Below, one piece after another: positions 32,876 to 41,439 of a DNA stretch of 64,000 bases. Numbering within the stretch: the stretch's first letter is position 1; each line of letters begins with the position of its first letter. The stretch lies in the NCBI GenBank assembly GCA_965224415.1, contig CBDCZB010000004.1, positions 868,001 to 932,000 of the forward strand. Reading direction: 5' to 3'. The notes beneath the pieces are model-generated. The model ran no database searches. It saw only the letters and a program-made list of their open reading frames with translations, and was not told the DNA's origin. The position numbers and the translations under genes are program-made. The stretch comes from DAOUJI01 sp965224415. GTDB lineage: Bacteria; Chloroflexota; Dehalococcoidia; Lucifugimonadales; JAGWBF01.

Positions 32876-34018
32876 CTAAGGGGAGGTCAGCCGCACGGGA
32901 TACACTGGGTCCGCCTGACGCAGCTCAGGTGGCCAGACCACAGCTTTCTTCCCTTGCTGCCATTGGACTATCACGACCGACCTTCCCACCTGACGGCCCG
33001 TTTCGGCGTCAATCTTGAACCGGCCATAGAACGTCCTGAAGTCCAGAGCAGATGCGTGGGCCCGTAGAATTCCGTTGTCCAACGAACCTGTTTCTTCGAC
33101 GCAACGCTGGGCTATCAGCCCAGATGCGTACGCTTGGGCCATCGCGTAGTCTCCGCCGCCGGGCAAGAACATTGAGTGTCTTGATCCAAGGATTTCAACT
33201 GTAGGGCCGTAGTCCGGTTGGTAAACCGCAGCCGGTTCCCACTGGCTGGGGCCCATGTACCCCTCAACGGCCTCTCCCAACTCCTGAGCGAACTCGGCCA
33301 CCCCGGCTACCACCACACCTACGGCTCCGCATTCCAGGCCGGACCGGGCCAGCATGCGCGCCAGCTCCAGGTCGTCTTGAATCCTGCCTACGCCGATGAC
33401 AACGTCGGGCACAGAGCCCTGGAGTCTGTCGAAATCCAGAGCGGACTCTTGGAAAGGGGGCGTGTATCGGGCATCGAAACACACCTCGAACCCCATGGAC
33501 TGAGCGTAGTCCACGGCGCCCTGCACCACGGCCCTCGGGAAGGAGCCTCGCTGGGATGCTATCACAGCCAGTCTGGAGGCGGAGGCGTCCGCTTCCCTGG
33601 CGATGTCTATGACCCCTTCAAGGTAGCGGCTGGCGGGCGTGAGGACTCCGACGACCCACTTGTATCCTTTACCATATATATCGTCGGAGGCGCCTCCGTG
33701 GCACCACAGGACCCGGCGCAGCTCCTCTGCAACGGGGGCTGCCGCCAAGCTTAGGGAGCTGGCGTATGGGCCAAACAGCAGGTCAACCGCGTCCTGGGTG
33801 ATGAGCCTCCGGGTGACTTCTGAGGCCGTCGCGGTGGAGCTCTCGTCGTCGTACCAGACCAACTCGACCGGACGCGTAGCGCCTGCGACGGTCAGACCTC
33901 CACTTGCATTGCAGTCCTCAACCCATGCCTGGGCTCCCCTGAGGGCCTGGACGCCCTGGCTGGCGAACTGCCCTGTGAGGGACGCGGGCATCCCCGCCTT
34001 GACGACGTTGCCGGGCAT
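32876..34018 (-). CDS. Periplasmic-binding-fold (Leu/Ile/Val-type) protein without signal peptide
   Basis: A 380-residue Peripla_BP_6 protein: KAGMPASLTGQFASQGVQAL, LVWYDDESSTATASEVTRRL, DLLFGPYASSLSLA and RFKIDAETGRQVGRSVVIVQW are the usual branched-amino-acid receptor landmarks. There is no signal peptide or lipobox and no ABC permease gene nearby. It is 13 bases after the FIST-domain gene. It may therefore be an intracellular ligand sensor, like AmiC, rather than a transport protein. Confidence 0.85.
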   Translation of the reverse strand: MPGNVVKAGMPASLTGQFASQGVQALRGAQAWVEDCNASGGLTVAGATRPVELVWYDDESSTATASEVTRRLITQDAVDLLFGPYASSLSLAAAPVAEELRRVLWCHGGASDDIYGKGYKWVVGVLTPASRYLEGVIDIAREADASASRLAVIASQRGSFPRAVVQGAVDYAQSMGFEVCFDARYTPPFQESALDFDRLQGSVPDVVIGVGRIQDDLELARMLARSGLECGAVGVVVAGVAEFAQELGEAVEGYMGPSQWEPAAVYQPDYGPTVEILGSRHSMFLPGGGDYAMAQAYASGLIAQRCVEETGSLDNGILRAHASALDFRTFYGRFKIDAETGRQVGRSVVIVQWQQGKKAVVWPPELRQADPVYPVRLTSP

Positions 34019-34031
34019 GAGCCGCCCAGGT

Positions 34032-35213
34032 CTACGGTCCGTCGAGGGGCCTGAATATGCCGAAGGAGCTGGTATAGCCGTGGAGGAAAGTGGAGCCGCT
34101 CACCGGGCCTATCTCTCCGTTGCAGAAGAAACCGCCCAAGGGCAAAGGCCCCAGCTTGTCCCGGAACATATTGGTGTCGTGGTCAGGCTGACCATAGAGG
34201 TGCTCGCCCCGGCCCAGGCAGGAGAACAGCAACGCCCCTTCACTGCGGCTACCCGCGTCGTACCGGTTCAAGAGGTTCGCCAAGTCCTCCGACGAGGTAA
34301 TGGCATCCCGAAGGTGGAACTGGACTCTCTGACCCTCATGGAGCAATTCTCCTATGGCCATAGCGCCGGTCCGCCCGTCCATGCCGATAATGTTGCGCAC
34401 CAGGAAGTCGCCGTGCTGCGGGTTGTCTACGAAGTCATCCATCAGGATGCCCAGGAACAGGGAAGTCTGCATCAACTCCTGGTCGCGTTGCGAGGCCGAC
34501 TGGAACATCTCTCTCACGACTTCCAGCGGGGGGCGTTCGTCCAACTCTCTCAGGATGTTCTTGTCGCTTTTGGTCACCGACATAAGAGAACCCACGGGGC
34601 GACATCCCTGGGCCACGATAGTGTCCACCACCACGTTCCCCGAGAGGGCGACGCCAATGACACCGGACCTGAACACTTCGTCGCCCAAGAACAGAGCGTT
34701 GTCACCTTGAGTGCGTCCGCCGCTGGCCAACCCGCCAATCTTAACGCTGTTGGGATAAGCGTAGTCCATGCCAGCCAACAGGTTGCCGGACGCGAAGCTG
34801 AACGGGTCCGCCAACAGGAGGAACTTGGGGTCCGCCTCAGATGACACTTTCAGGGCCTTTTCCCACTCATCCGGCGCGGCGTCCAAGTCGGGCAGGTCCG
34901 AGTCCTCCAAGTGAAACGGAGTCATCTCCACGTCGGGCATGTTGGCGACGGTAATCGAAAGGCCGGGCCTGTGCTCCACTTCACGTCCGCCGCCTATCAC
35001 TCCTCCGGCGGAGCATCCGAATATCCTGACCGAGCCCATCCTGCTTCTAATCATGTTGGAAAGCTCGCCGTAGGCCATCGAAAAATGCTCCGAAAGGAAC
35101 ACCGCTACCAAGTGGACTTCCAAGTCCCCAATCCCTTCCATAACGGATTGGACACACTGGTCCAACGCCGACTCCATGTCGTCCAGGTCAGATACTGCAG
35201 ACGCCAGCTTCAT
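34032..35213 (-). CDS. FIST-domain sensory protein
   Basis: This 393-residue protein has the FIST N domain (VHLVAVFLSEHFSMAYGELS, FGCSAGGVIGGG, SITVANMPDVEM) and the FIST C domain (FLGILMDDFV, GAMAIGELLHEGQRVQFHLR, GALLFSCLGRGEHLYG, GGFFCNGEIGPV). FIST domains are proposed intracellular sensors of small ligands such as amino acids. The start is ATG 35213, after GGAGGTTGGC; the frame stays open to 35264. It is coupled with the periplasmic-binding-fold gene, so two ligand-binding proteins but no output domain are encoded together. Confidence 0.85.
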   Translation of the reverse strand: MKLASAVSDLDDMESALDQCVQSVMEGIGDLEVHLVAVFLSEHFSMAYGELSNMIRSRMGSVRIFGCSAGGVIGGGREVEHRPGLSITVANMPDVEMTPFHLEDSDLPDLDAAPDEWEKALKVSSEADPKFLLLADPFSFASGNLLAGMDYAYPNSVKIGGLASGGRTQGDNALFLGDEVFRSGVIGVALSGNVVVDTIVAQGCRPVGSLMSVTKSDKNILRELDERPPLEVVREMFQSASQRDQELMQTSLFLGILMDDFVDNPQHGDFLVRNIIGMDGRTGAMAIGELLHEGQRVQFHLRDAITSSEDLANLLNRYDAGSRSEGALLFSCLGRGEHLYGQPDHDTNMFRDKLGPLPLGGFFCNGEIGPVSGSTFLHGYTSSFGIFRPLDGP

Positions 35214-35370
35214 GCCAACCTCCATTCCAGAGGATACACGGGCCACAGGACAACCGGCCCCCAACGTTTTGGGCCATTATATCAGACCCCCGGCACCGTG
35301 GCGCCCACCCCGTCTGGCGCCCCAAGCGGTTATCGGAGACAATAGGGCCATACAGCCGCCGGGAGGGACG

Positions 35371-37425
35371 ATGCCTAATCGCTTGATCAACGAGACCAGC
35401 CCATACCTTCTCCAACATGCCCACAACCCCGTGGATTGGCGCCCGTGGGGCCAGGAAGCTCTCGATAAGGCACAGACCGAGGACAAGCCCATCCTTCTCA
35501 GCATCGGCTATTCCGCCTGCCACTGGTGCCATGTCATGGAGCGGGAGTCCTTCGAGGACGAGCGAATCGCCGGCATGATGAACGACAACTTCGTCTCCAT
35601 CAAGGTGGACCGGGAGGAGCGGCCTGATATAGATAACATCTATATGAATGCAGTCCAGGCCTTGACCGGGAGCGGCGGATGGCCCCTCACCGTGTTCCTC
35701 ACCCCCGACGGCAGACCCTTCTATGGCGGCACCTATTTCCCCCCCGACGACAACAGAGGCATCGTTTCTTTCCCTCGGCTTTTGTCGGCAATGGCCGACG
35801 CCTACAGGAACAAGCGGGGCGACGTGATACAAGCGACACAGCAGCTTCTCGAACAGGTGCGGCGCATGGCGGAAGTCCCCCGTGCCCAGGAACCTTTGAG
35901 TCCCGACGTGCTCCACCAGGCATTCCAAAACCTGGTCTCCAACTACGACTTCCAGAACGGCGGATTCGGGTCAGCCCCCAAGTTCCCCCAGCCAATGACC
36001 TACGAGTTTATCCTCCGATACCACAAGCTCACCAACAGTCCCCGGGCCCTGGAGATGGTCGAGTTGGCCACTTCTCGGATGGCCACTGGGGGCATCTACG
36101 ACCAGATAGGAGGAGGATTTCACCGCTACTCCACAGACTCTTATTGGCTGGTGCCCCACTTTGAGAAGATGCTGTACGACAACGCACTTTTGGTCAGGCT
36201 GTTCTTGCACCTTTTCCAGGCTACTCGGAACGAGTTTTACCGGCGCATCGCCGAGGAAACCCTGGACTACGTGATAAGGGAGATGCGGGACCCCGCCGGA
36301 GGCTTCTACTCCAGCCAGGACGCCGACAGCGAAGGTGAGGAGGGCAAGTTCTTCGTCTGGAGCAAAGACGAACTGGCGCTGATCCTGGGAGAGAAGGACG
36401 CCGACCTGATAAGCGGCTATTGGGGAGTTTCCGAGAAGGGAAACTTCGAGGGACGCAACATCCTCAACGTCCCTCAGGGAGCCGAGTCCTACGCCGCTGA
36501 AGCGAGCATAAGCCCGGAGGCGCTTGCCGGGGCTGTCTCGTCGGCCAAAGGCAAGCTCATGGAGGCCAGGGAAAGACGCATCCACCCCGGGCGGGACGAC
36601 AAGGCCCTGACGGCATGGAACGGCATGACGCTCCGCAGCTTCGCCGAGGCCGCGTCCATCCTGGAACGGGACGACTACAGGCAAGCGGCTGTAGACTGCG
36701 CCGAGTTTCTGCTGCGCGAGCTTGTCAGCGAGGGGCGTCTGCTCCGCACTTACAAGGACGGCAAGGCCCACCTGAACGGATACCTGGAGGACTACGCCTA
36801 TCTGGCCGACGGCCTCCTATACCTGTATGAGGCGACTTTCGACGACCGCTGGCTGAACGAGGCACAACGGCTGGCCGACGGCATGATAGACCTGTTCTGG
36901 GAGCAGACGGAGAACGGGTTCTACGACACGGGCCGGGACCACGAAGACCTGGTGGTGCGCCCCAGGGACGTATTCGACAACGCTACTCCCTGCGGAAGCT
37001 CAGTGGCCGTGGACATGCTGCTGCGGCTGTCGGTGTTCACGGGAGACGGCGAATACTCCCGCCGAGCTTCGTCGGCCCTCAGGGCCATGCGCCAATACCT
37101 GATACGCGCTCCCAACGGCATGGGCCATTGGCTGTGCGCCCTGGACTTCTACCTGTCCACCCCCAAGGAGATAGCCATCGTCGGCGACTTAGACGACCCG
37201 TCGACCAAAGCGTTGCTCCGCACCGTCCACAGCGGTTGCCTCCCAAACAAGGTCTTAGCCGGCGTCTTTCCTGAAGCGGCCTACAGCGGCGACTCCGCCT
37301 CAACGCCCCTGCTTGAGGGCCGCGGTCTGGTCGACGGCAAGCCCACCGCCTATGTGTGCCAGAACTATGTCTGCCAACTCCCCGTCACCGACCCCGAAGC
37401 CCTGGCAAGGCAACTGGAGGACTAG
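35371..37425 (+). CDS. YyaL/DUF255-type thioredoxin-domain protein
   Basis: A 684-residue protein. The thioredoxin-like N-terminal domain begins MPNRLINETSPYLLQHAHNP and holds Cys50-His-Trp-Cys53 (SACHWCHVMERESF). The rest is a six-hairpin (alpha/alpha) barrel like those of sugar epimerases, with GGIYDQIGGGFHRYSTD and AWNGMTLRSFAEAA. This is the SPATA20/YyaL family, whose function is unknown, though redox or glycan roles have been suggested. The start is ATG 35371 after GGGAGGGACG. It diverges from the FIST gene. Confidence 0.92.
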   Translation: MPNRLINETSPYLLQHAHNPVDWRPWGQEALDKAQTEDKPILLSIGYSACHWCHVMERESFEDERIAGMMNDNFVSIKVDREERPDIDNIYMNAVQALTGSGGWPLTVFLTPDGRPFYGGTYFPPDDNRGIVSFPRLLSAMADAYRNKRGDVIQATQQLLEQVRRMAEVPRAQEPLSPDVLHQAFQNLVSNYDFQNGGFGSAPKFPQPMTYEFILRYHKLTNSPRALEMVELATSRMATGGIYDQIGGGFHRYSTDSYWLVPHFEKMLYDNALLVRLFLHLFQATRNEFYRRIAEETLDYVIREMRDPAGGFYSSQDADSEGEEGKFFVWSKDELALILGEKDADLISGYWGVSEKGNFEGRNILNVPQGAESYAAEASISPEALAGAVSSAKGKLMEARERRIHPGRDDKALTAWNGMTLRSFAEAASILERDDYRQAAVDCAEFLLRELVSEGRLLRTYKDGKAHLNGYLEDYAYLADGLLYLYEATFDDRWLNEAQRLADGMIDLFWEQTENGFYDTGRDHEDLVVRPRDVFDNATPCGSSVAVDMLLRLSVFTGDGEYSRRASSALRAMRQYLIRAPNGMGHWLCALDFYLSTPKEIAIVGDLDDPSTKALLRTVHSGCLPNKVLAGVFPEAAYSGDSASTPLLEGRGLVDGKPTAYVCQNYVCQLPVTDPEALARQLED

Positions 37426-37476
37426 GGAAGTAATCCGCCTGAACAGTAAAAGACACCGTACACTGACTAAGAAATA

Positions 37477-37505
37477 TTGACAATCTCTCTCCCTTGAGAT
37501 AGATT
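37477..37505 (+). promoter_or_regulatory. Promoter of the structured leader/sRNA
   Basis: TTGACA (37477-37482), 17 bases, TAGATT (37500-37505). Transcription should begin close to 37512, immediately at the base of the structured RNA. Confidence 0.6.
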
Positions 37506-37508
37506 AAA

Positions 37509-37588
37509 ATCCCTCGGGCTATCCCGATAGTAATAGAGTTGGATAGCCGGGATACGTAAGGGCCTCTGCGGGGGCCCTTTTATTTTTT
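37509..37588 (+). ncRNA. Structured leader RNA or small RNA before the NYN gene
   Basis: A 13-bp stem is formed by ATCCC/GGGAT (37509-37513 with 37549-37553) and GGCTATCC/GGATAGCC (37517-37524 with 37541-37548), with a 3-base bulge and a 16-base loop. Part of its 5' strand can instead form TCGGG-CTAT-CCCGA (37514-37527), which excludes the long stem. An intrinsic terminator follows. The pattern of switchable hairpins plus terminator suggests an attenuator or riboswitch for the NYN gene, or a free small RNA of about 80 bases. No known riboswitch class was recognised. Confidence 0.5.
37558..37588 (+). terminator. Intrinsic terminator 20 bases before the NYN gene
   Basis: AAGGGCC (37558-37564) pairs with GGCCCTT (37573-37579) and is followed by the T-rich tract TTTTATTTTTT (37578-37588). 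Its place between the promoter at 37477 and the start codon at 37608 means NYN expression needs readthrough or antitermination. Confidence 0.75.
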
Positions 37589-37607
37589 GCTTTATTGAGG
37601 CTACAGC

Positions 37608-38435
37608 ATGTTGAATGTTGCTATTTTAGTCGACGCGGGCTATTTGTACATGGGAGGAGCCATTGCCCTCACCGGCTCTGCACAGAACCGTGAGAACATG
37701 TTGCTGAAACGTCCAGAAACTATTGCTAAGCTGAAAGCCACTGCCAAAGAAAAGACTCATGACGCACCGTTGCTTCGGATTTATTGGTATGACGGGTTAT
37801 TGCGGGGACAGCTTTCGCAAGAACAGCAAGGCTTAGCTGGCACCGATAACGTCAAGGTACGGCTCGGAGCTGTCACCGCTGGGCAGCAAAAAGGCGTTGA
37901 CTCCCTGATTGTTACGGACCTTATCGAACTCGCTCGTAACGACGCCATATCAGATGCAGTTCTGCTTTCGGGCGATGAAGACCTCAGGGTGGGGGTACAG
38001 ATCGCGCAGAGTTTTGGAGTTAGGGTGCATTTGGTTGGAATCGTACCAAGCAGAGGAAATCAGTCACGACTTCTGATTCATGAAGCTGACACTACGACAG
38101 AATGGAACAAAGAGGATATCGAAGAAATCCTTTCAGTCAAGAACCGGATAGAGCCAGACTCAGAGGAGTCTTCGGTGAAGGCCGGTGCCAGCGGCAACGG
38201 AGACGACCTCGGCGAAATTCTTGATCAGGTTGCCGCCGAGATAGTCAATTCAATTGGCAACAATGAAATCACGCAGCTAGCTGAGACGTTTTCCCAAAAT
38301 CCCCAATGGATTCCTCCGGAATATGATAAGAGGTTGCTGTCAGTGGGAGGAGACAGGATAGGTGGGGACTTAGGCCCGTTCGAAAAACGCCGTGTTCGTG
38401 ACAAGTTCAAGGAAATTGTCAAAACCCGATGTTAG
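37608..38435 (+). CDS. NYN-domain ribonuclease-like protein
   Basis: A 275-residue protein with an N-terminal NYN (PIN-like) domain: Asp9 in AILVDAGYLY, Asp98 and Asp104 in GVDSLIVTDL, and Asp123/Asp125 in LLSGDEDL. These form the metal-binding site of such RNases. The C-terminal third (about 175-275) is an unrecognised helical region. Bacterial NYN proteins are RNA-processing or LabA-like factors. It is preceded by a possible attenuator RNA, so its expression may respond to a signal or to its own RNase activity. Confidence 0.82.
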   Translation: MLNVAILVDAGYLYMGGAIALTGSAQNRENMLLKRPETIAKLKATAKEKTHDAPLLRIYWYDGLLRGQLSQEQQGLAGTDNVKVRLGAVTAGQQKGVDSLIVTDLIELARNDAISDAVLLSGDEDLRVGVQIAQSFGVRVHLVGIVPSRGNQSRLLIHEADTTTEWNKEDIEEILSVKNRIEPDSEESSVKAGASGNGDDLGEILDQVAAEIVNSIGNNEITQLAETFSQNPQWIPPEYDKRLLSVGGDRIGGDLGPFEKRRVRDKFKEIVKTRC

Positions 38436-38599
38436 TTGTTCGCGAATGACACGGCGTCATGGTCTTGTCTCCGAATTCTTCTCTATAGTCAAGGGCATCA
38501 ACTCCGATCCATAAACCCTGGCCACAGATTTTCCCCCTGATACCACAATTCAGTTGTTACGAAGATAACGTAAACAATGGGCTGAGTAACTCGTCGCTT

Positions 38600-38608
38600 T
38601 GCTATAAT
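38600..38608 (+). promoter_or_regulatory. Extended -10 promoter of the J-domain gene
   Basis: TGCTATAAT (38600-38608) is a perfect extended -10. An in-frame ATG (38607-38609) lies inside this box, so it cannot be the translation start if the promoter is used; GTG 38643 fits instead. The rest of 38436-38599 shows nothing else. Confidence 0.55.
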
Positions 38609-38642
38609 GACGAGTGCCCAATCCCACGATGAGGGGCTGTCC

Positions 38643-40004
38643 GTGGCCGAAACTGAAGACCTCTACGAAATCCTGCAACTTCACCCCTCCGCTCACCAGG
38701 ACGTTATCGACGCGGCGTACCAACGGTTGGCGTCCATCTACCACCCCGCTGCAGACCCGTCGCCAGAAACAGCCGAGAAATTGGCCGCAGTCAGTCAAGC
38801 TTACGCTGTCTTGGGCGATACCGAAAAGCGGGCTGCCTACGACCAAAGCCGCGAAGCGCCTAGGAACGTGCCGTCCGCTGAGGCGGCGGGCGAAACCCCC
38901 GAAACAGTCACGCCAAAACCACGTCCTCGGCGGAGGACCAAACAAAGCGACCTCGAGTACATCACCATCGGCTCCAGCAAAGAAGACGTGGCCCGAATAC
39001 AAGGTCCGCCGGGCAAAACTGGTTCCGACGCAGACTATGGCCGTGAAGGAGAGTGGTGGAGCTACGGGCTCAGTGACTCCGGTGGAGTAATCAGATTCAA
39101 CAAAGCAAGCCGAGTTCAAGGGTGGCTAAATCGTGGCGGATTAATAGTACGGATGGTTCCAGGACCTAACGTCACGACTTCCGAACTTTTCTCCATTGAC
39201 TCCCACAAAGATGATGTCGTAAGAGTTCAAGGAACTCCATATAACGTATATGTCGAACATAATTACGAATACGATGGAAATGATGACCTGAAACGTGTGA
39301 AACCACGTCGGGAAGTTTGGCATTTCCCAGGAGGCTTCGTTGAGTTTTCCATTTCCACTGGCCGAGTCACAGCATGGGATAACCAGGACGGTTCCATTAA
39401 CGCCCAGCAGAGATGGCCAGATAACGATCCTGAGTGGACCGGAAGGGACTTTTTTACCCTCGGATCGACCAAGCGCAACGTAAAACGAGTACAAGGTCAA
39501 CCAACTAGTAAAATTAAGGATCCTATTGGCACAGAGACATGGCATTACGGGAACGACCTGCTCTCCAGCAGAGTCGTGTTCAGGGGAGATAAGGTCGAAG
39601 GCTGGAACAATTCTCGCAGAGACTTGAAAGTTCGGCTGGTGCCAGGACCTACGGTCTCTTCCCGAGCAGCAATGTTTTCTATAGGGTTCCATAAACACGA
39701 TGTCGCAAGGTTGCAAGGGACTCCCCGTTCCATTAGCGCACTCAAAGATCCCACCGCCATCCGATACGGTACGGGATACGAGCTATGGCATTTCAACGGA
39801 GGAAGCGTCACGTTCTCTACTTTAGGCTCTGTAACCGATTGGAACAACCCCGAAAGCGTCCTTAAAGTACGAGGGATACGGCCTGACCCAAAGGTCGCCG
39901 AGAAGTTTCGCGCGACTGTCCCCAAGGCCCAAGGCTGCACAACCGTCGTAGCAGTTGCGGGACTGGTTGTCGCTGGAGTAGTTGCGGCATCGTTTCTTGC
40001 CTGA
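38643..40004 (+). CDS. Degenerate J-domain protein with four tandem repeats and a C-terminal membrane anchor
   Basis: A 453-residue protein. An N-terminal J domain (about 1-70, DLYEILQLHPSAHQDVID ... AYAVLGDTEKRAAYD) has His34-Pro35-Ala36 in place of the HPD needed to stimulate DnaK. Four repeats of 75-85 residues follow, beginning near 107, 183, 271 and 345. Each has a form like F-x-I-G-S-x-K-x-D-V-x-R-x-Q-G-x-P, then W-x-Y/F-G and V-x-F...V-x-G-W-x-N. The last 18 residues form a hydrophobic tail anchor. The start is GTG 38643, after GAGGGG. Probably a membrane-attached binding scaffold; function unknown. Confidence 0.8.
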   Translation: MAETEDLYEILQLHPSAHQDVIDAAYQRLASIYHPAADPSPETAEKLAAVSQAYAVLGDTEKRAAYDQSREAPRNVPSAEAAGETPETVTPKPRPRRRTKQSDLEYITIGSSKEDVARIQGPPGKTGSDADYGREGEWWSYGLSDSGGVIRFNKASRVQGWLNRGGLIVRMVPGPNVTTSELFSIDSHKDDVVRVQGTPYNVYVEHNYEYDGNDDLKRVKPRREVWHFPGGFVEFSISTGRVTAWDNQDGSINAQQRWPDNDPEWTGRDFFTLGSTKRNVKRVQGQPTSKIKDPIGTETWHYGNDLLSSRVVFRGDKVEGWNNSRRDLKVRLVPGPTVSSRAAMFSIGFHKHDVARLQGTPRSISALKDPTAIRYGTGYELWHFNGGSVTFSTLGSVTDWNNPESVLKVRGIRPDPKVAEKFRATVPKAQGCTTVVAVAGLVVAGVVAASFLA

Positions 40005-40125
40005 TGCGGCCACTTACCGTTTCGTACCCCCTGTGTCAAAGGCGGAAGAACTCCTCAATGGTCCCAGCCTACCCACGCCCTCTCTTTGGATGTATAATTG
40101 GGCAGGTTTTTGAGCGGCGGTTGCC

Positions 40126-40156
40126 CTCACCCCAACCCTCTCCCAGAGGGAGAGGG
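40126..40156. repeat. Dispersed palindromic repeat
   Basis: CCCTCACCCCAACCCTCTCC, then GGGAGAGGG. CCCTCTCCC (40136-40144) pairs perfectly with 40148-40156 around AGA. Same family as 6498-6552 and 61448-61500. It lies in the icd leader; a TATAAT at 40093-40098 precedes it. Confidence 0.6.
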
Positions 40157-40196
40157 AATTAACAGAGGATTCCACACCACACCTTTGGAGGAACTC

Positions 40197-41399
40197 ATGG
40201 CTGACAAGCAGGCTATTGAACAGGCCAAGGAACATTTCGGCGTCGTACTCGAACAGCAGCTTGAGCGTGTCGAACGCCTGAAGGCGGAGCCGGACTGGAT
40301 CGACTACAGCGGAGTAAGCCCCATCATCATCGGAATGCTGGGCGGAGACGGAATCGGACCCTACATCGCCGCCGAGTCCCAGACCGTGTTGGAACACCTC
40401 CTGCAAGACTCCGTCGCCAGCGGCAGAGTCGAGTTCCGAGTGCTCGAAGGTTTGACCATCGAAAACCGGGCCGAGAAGCTCAAGGCCATCCCCGACGACG
40501 TGCTGGCCGAAATCAGAGACTGCCACGTCACTCTGAAGGGACCAACCCACACGCCCGAGAGGGGAGACGGCTGGCCCAACATCGAGTCGGCCAACGTCGC
40601 GATGCGGAAAGAGCTGGACCTCTTCGCCAACGTCCGCCCGGTGCGCATTCCCGCCCAGGGAATCGACTGGACCTTCTTCCGCGAGAACACCGAAGACCTG
40701 TACGCAGTGGGCAGCCAGGGCATCAACGTCACCGACGACCTGGGAATCGACTTCCGCGTCATCACCAGCCAGGGTTCGGAACGTATCATCGAGGCCGCCT
40801 TCGCCCACGCCAAACGGAACGGCAAGGACAACGTCACCATAGTCACCAAGGCCAACATCGTAAAGACCACCGACGGCAAATTCCTGGACATCGCTCGGAA
40901 GGTTGCCGAGAACTACCCCGGCATCACATGGGAGGGCTGGTACATCGACATCATGACCGCCGCCCTAATCAACCCGGCCCGCCAGAAGCAGTTCCAGGTG
41001 CTGGCGCTGCCCAACCTGTACGGAGACATCCTCACCGACGAGGCGGCCCAGATACAGGGCGGCGTCGGCACCGCCGGAAGCGCCAACGTGGGCAAGCGTT
41101 ACGCCATGTTCGAGGCCATCCACGGTTCCGCTCCCCGCATGGTCAGGGAGAACCGTGCCCAGTTCGCCGACCCCAGCTCCATGATGCGGGCAGGCGCTAT
41201 GTTGCTGGAACACATCGGGTTCGATGCCGAGGGAAGCAAACTCCACAAAGCTCTGGACGTCTGCGGCCAGTACGAGCGAAAAATCACCATGACAGGCCGT
41301 GACACGGGCTCCACTGGCAAAGAGTTCGGCGAGTACATCATGTCCACTGTGGCCGACTCCAGCCTCGACGCGCGTTGGGAAGAGTACGTCTACGCCTAG
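40197..41399 (+). CDS. icd: Isocitrate/isopropylmalate dehydrogenase family, probable isocitrate dehydrogenase
   Basis: A 400-residue beta-decarboxylating dehydrogenase with IGMLGGDGIGPYI, the phosphorylation-loop region near GDGWPNIESANVAMRKELDL, and FRENTEDLYAVG. ANIVKTTDGKF, the metal Asp residues in YGDILTDEAAQIQGGVGTAG and the EAIHGSAP nucleotide segment follow. The S-x-N-x-x-x-R-K pattern and the adjacent malate dehydrogenase favour isocitrate over isopropylmalate as substrate. It would make 2-oxoglutarate, CO2 and NAD(P)H in the TCA cycle. Start ATG 40197 after TTGGAGGAACTC. Confidence 0.85.
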   Translation: MADKQAIEQAKEHFGVVLEQQLERVERLKAEPDWIDYSGVSPIIIGMLGGDGIGPYIAAESQTVLEHLLQDSVASGRVEFRVLEGLTIENRAEKLKAIPDDVLAEIRDCHVTLKGPTHTPERGDGWPNIESANVAMRKELDLFANVRPVRIPAQGIDWTFFRENTEDLYAVGSQGINVTDDLGIDFRVITSQGSERIIEAAFAHAKRNGKDNVTIVTKANIVKTTDGKFLDIARKVAENYPGITWEGWYIDIMTAALINPARQKQFQVLALPNLYGDILTDEAAQIQGGVGTAGSANVGKRYAMFEAIHGSAPRMVRENRAQFADPSSMMRAGAMLLEHIGFDAEGSKLHKALDVCGQYERKITMTGRDTGSTGKEFGEYIMSTVADSSLDARWEEYVYA

Positions 41400-41439
41400 A
41401 CCCGCCTAACACACGATAAAGCCGACAGGAGACTGATCA

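Noticed and set aside
37509..37588. Known riboswitch classes (c-di-GMP, preQ1, fluoride, guanidine)
   Set aside because: None of their conserved core sequences could be recognised in the element.
40098..40196. Upstream extension of isocitrate dehydrogenase
   Set aside because: It would translate the palindromic repeat; ATG 40197 has a strong GGAGG site.
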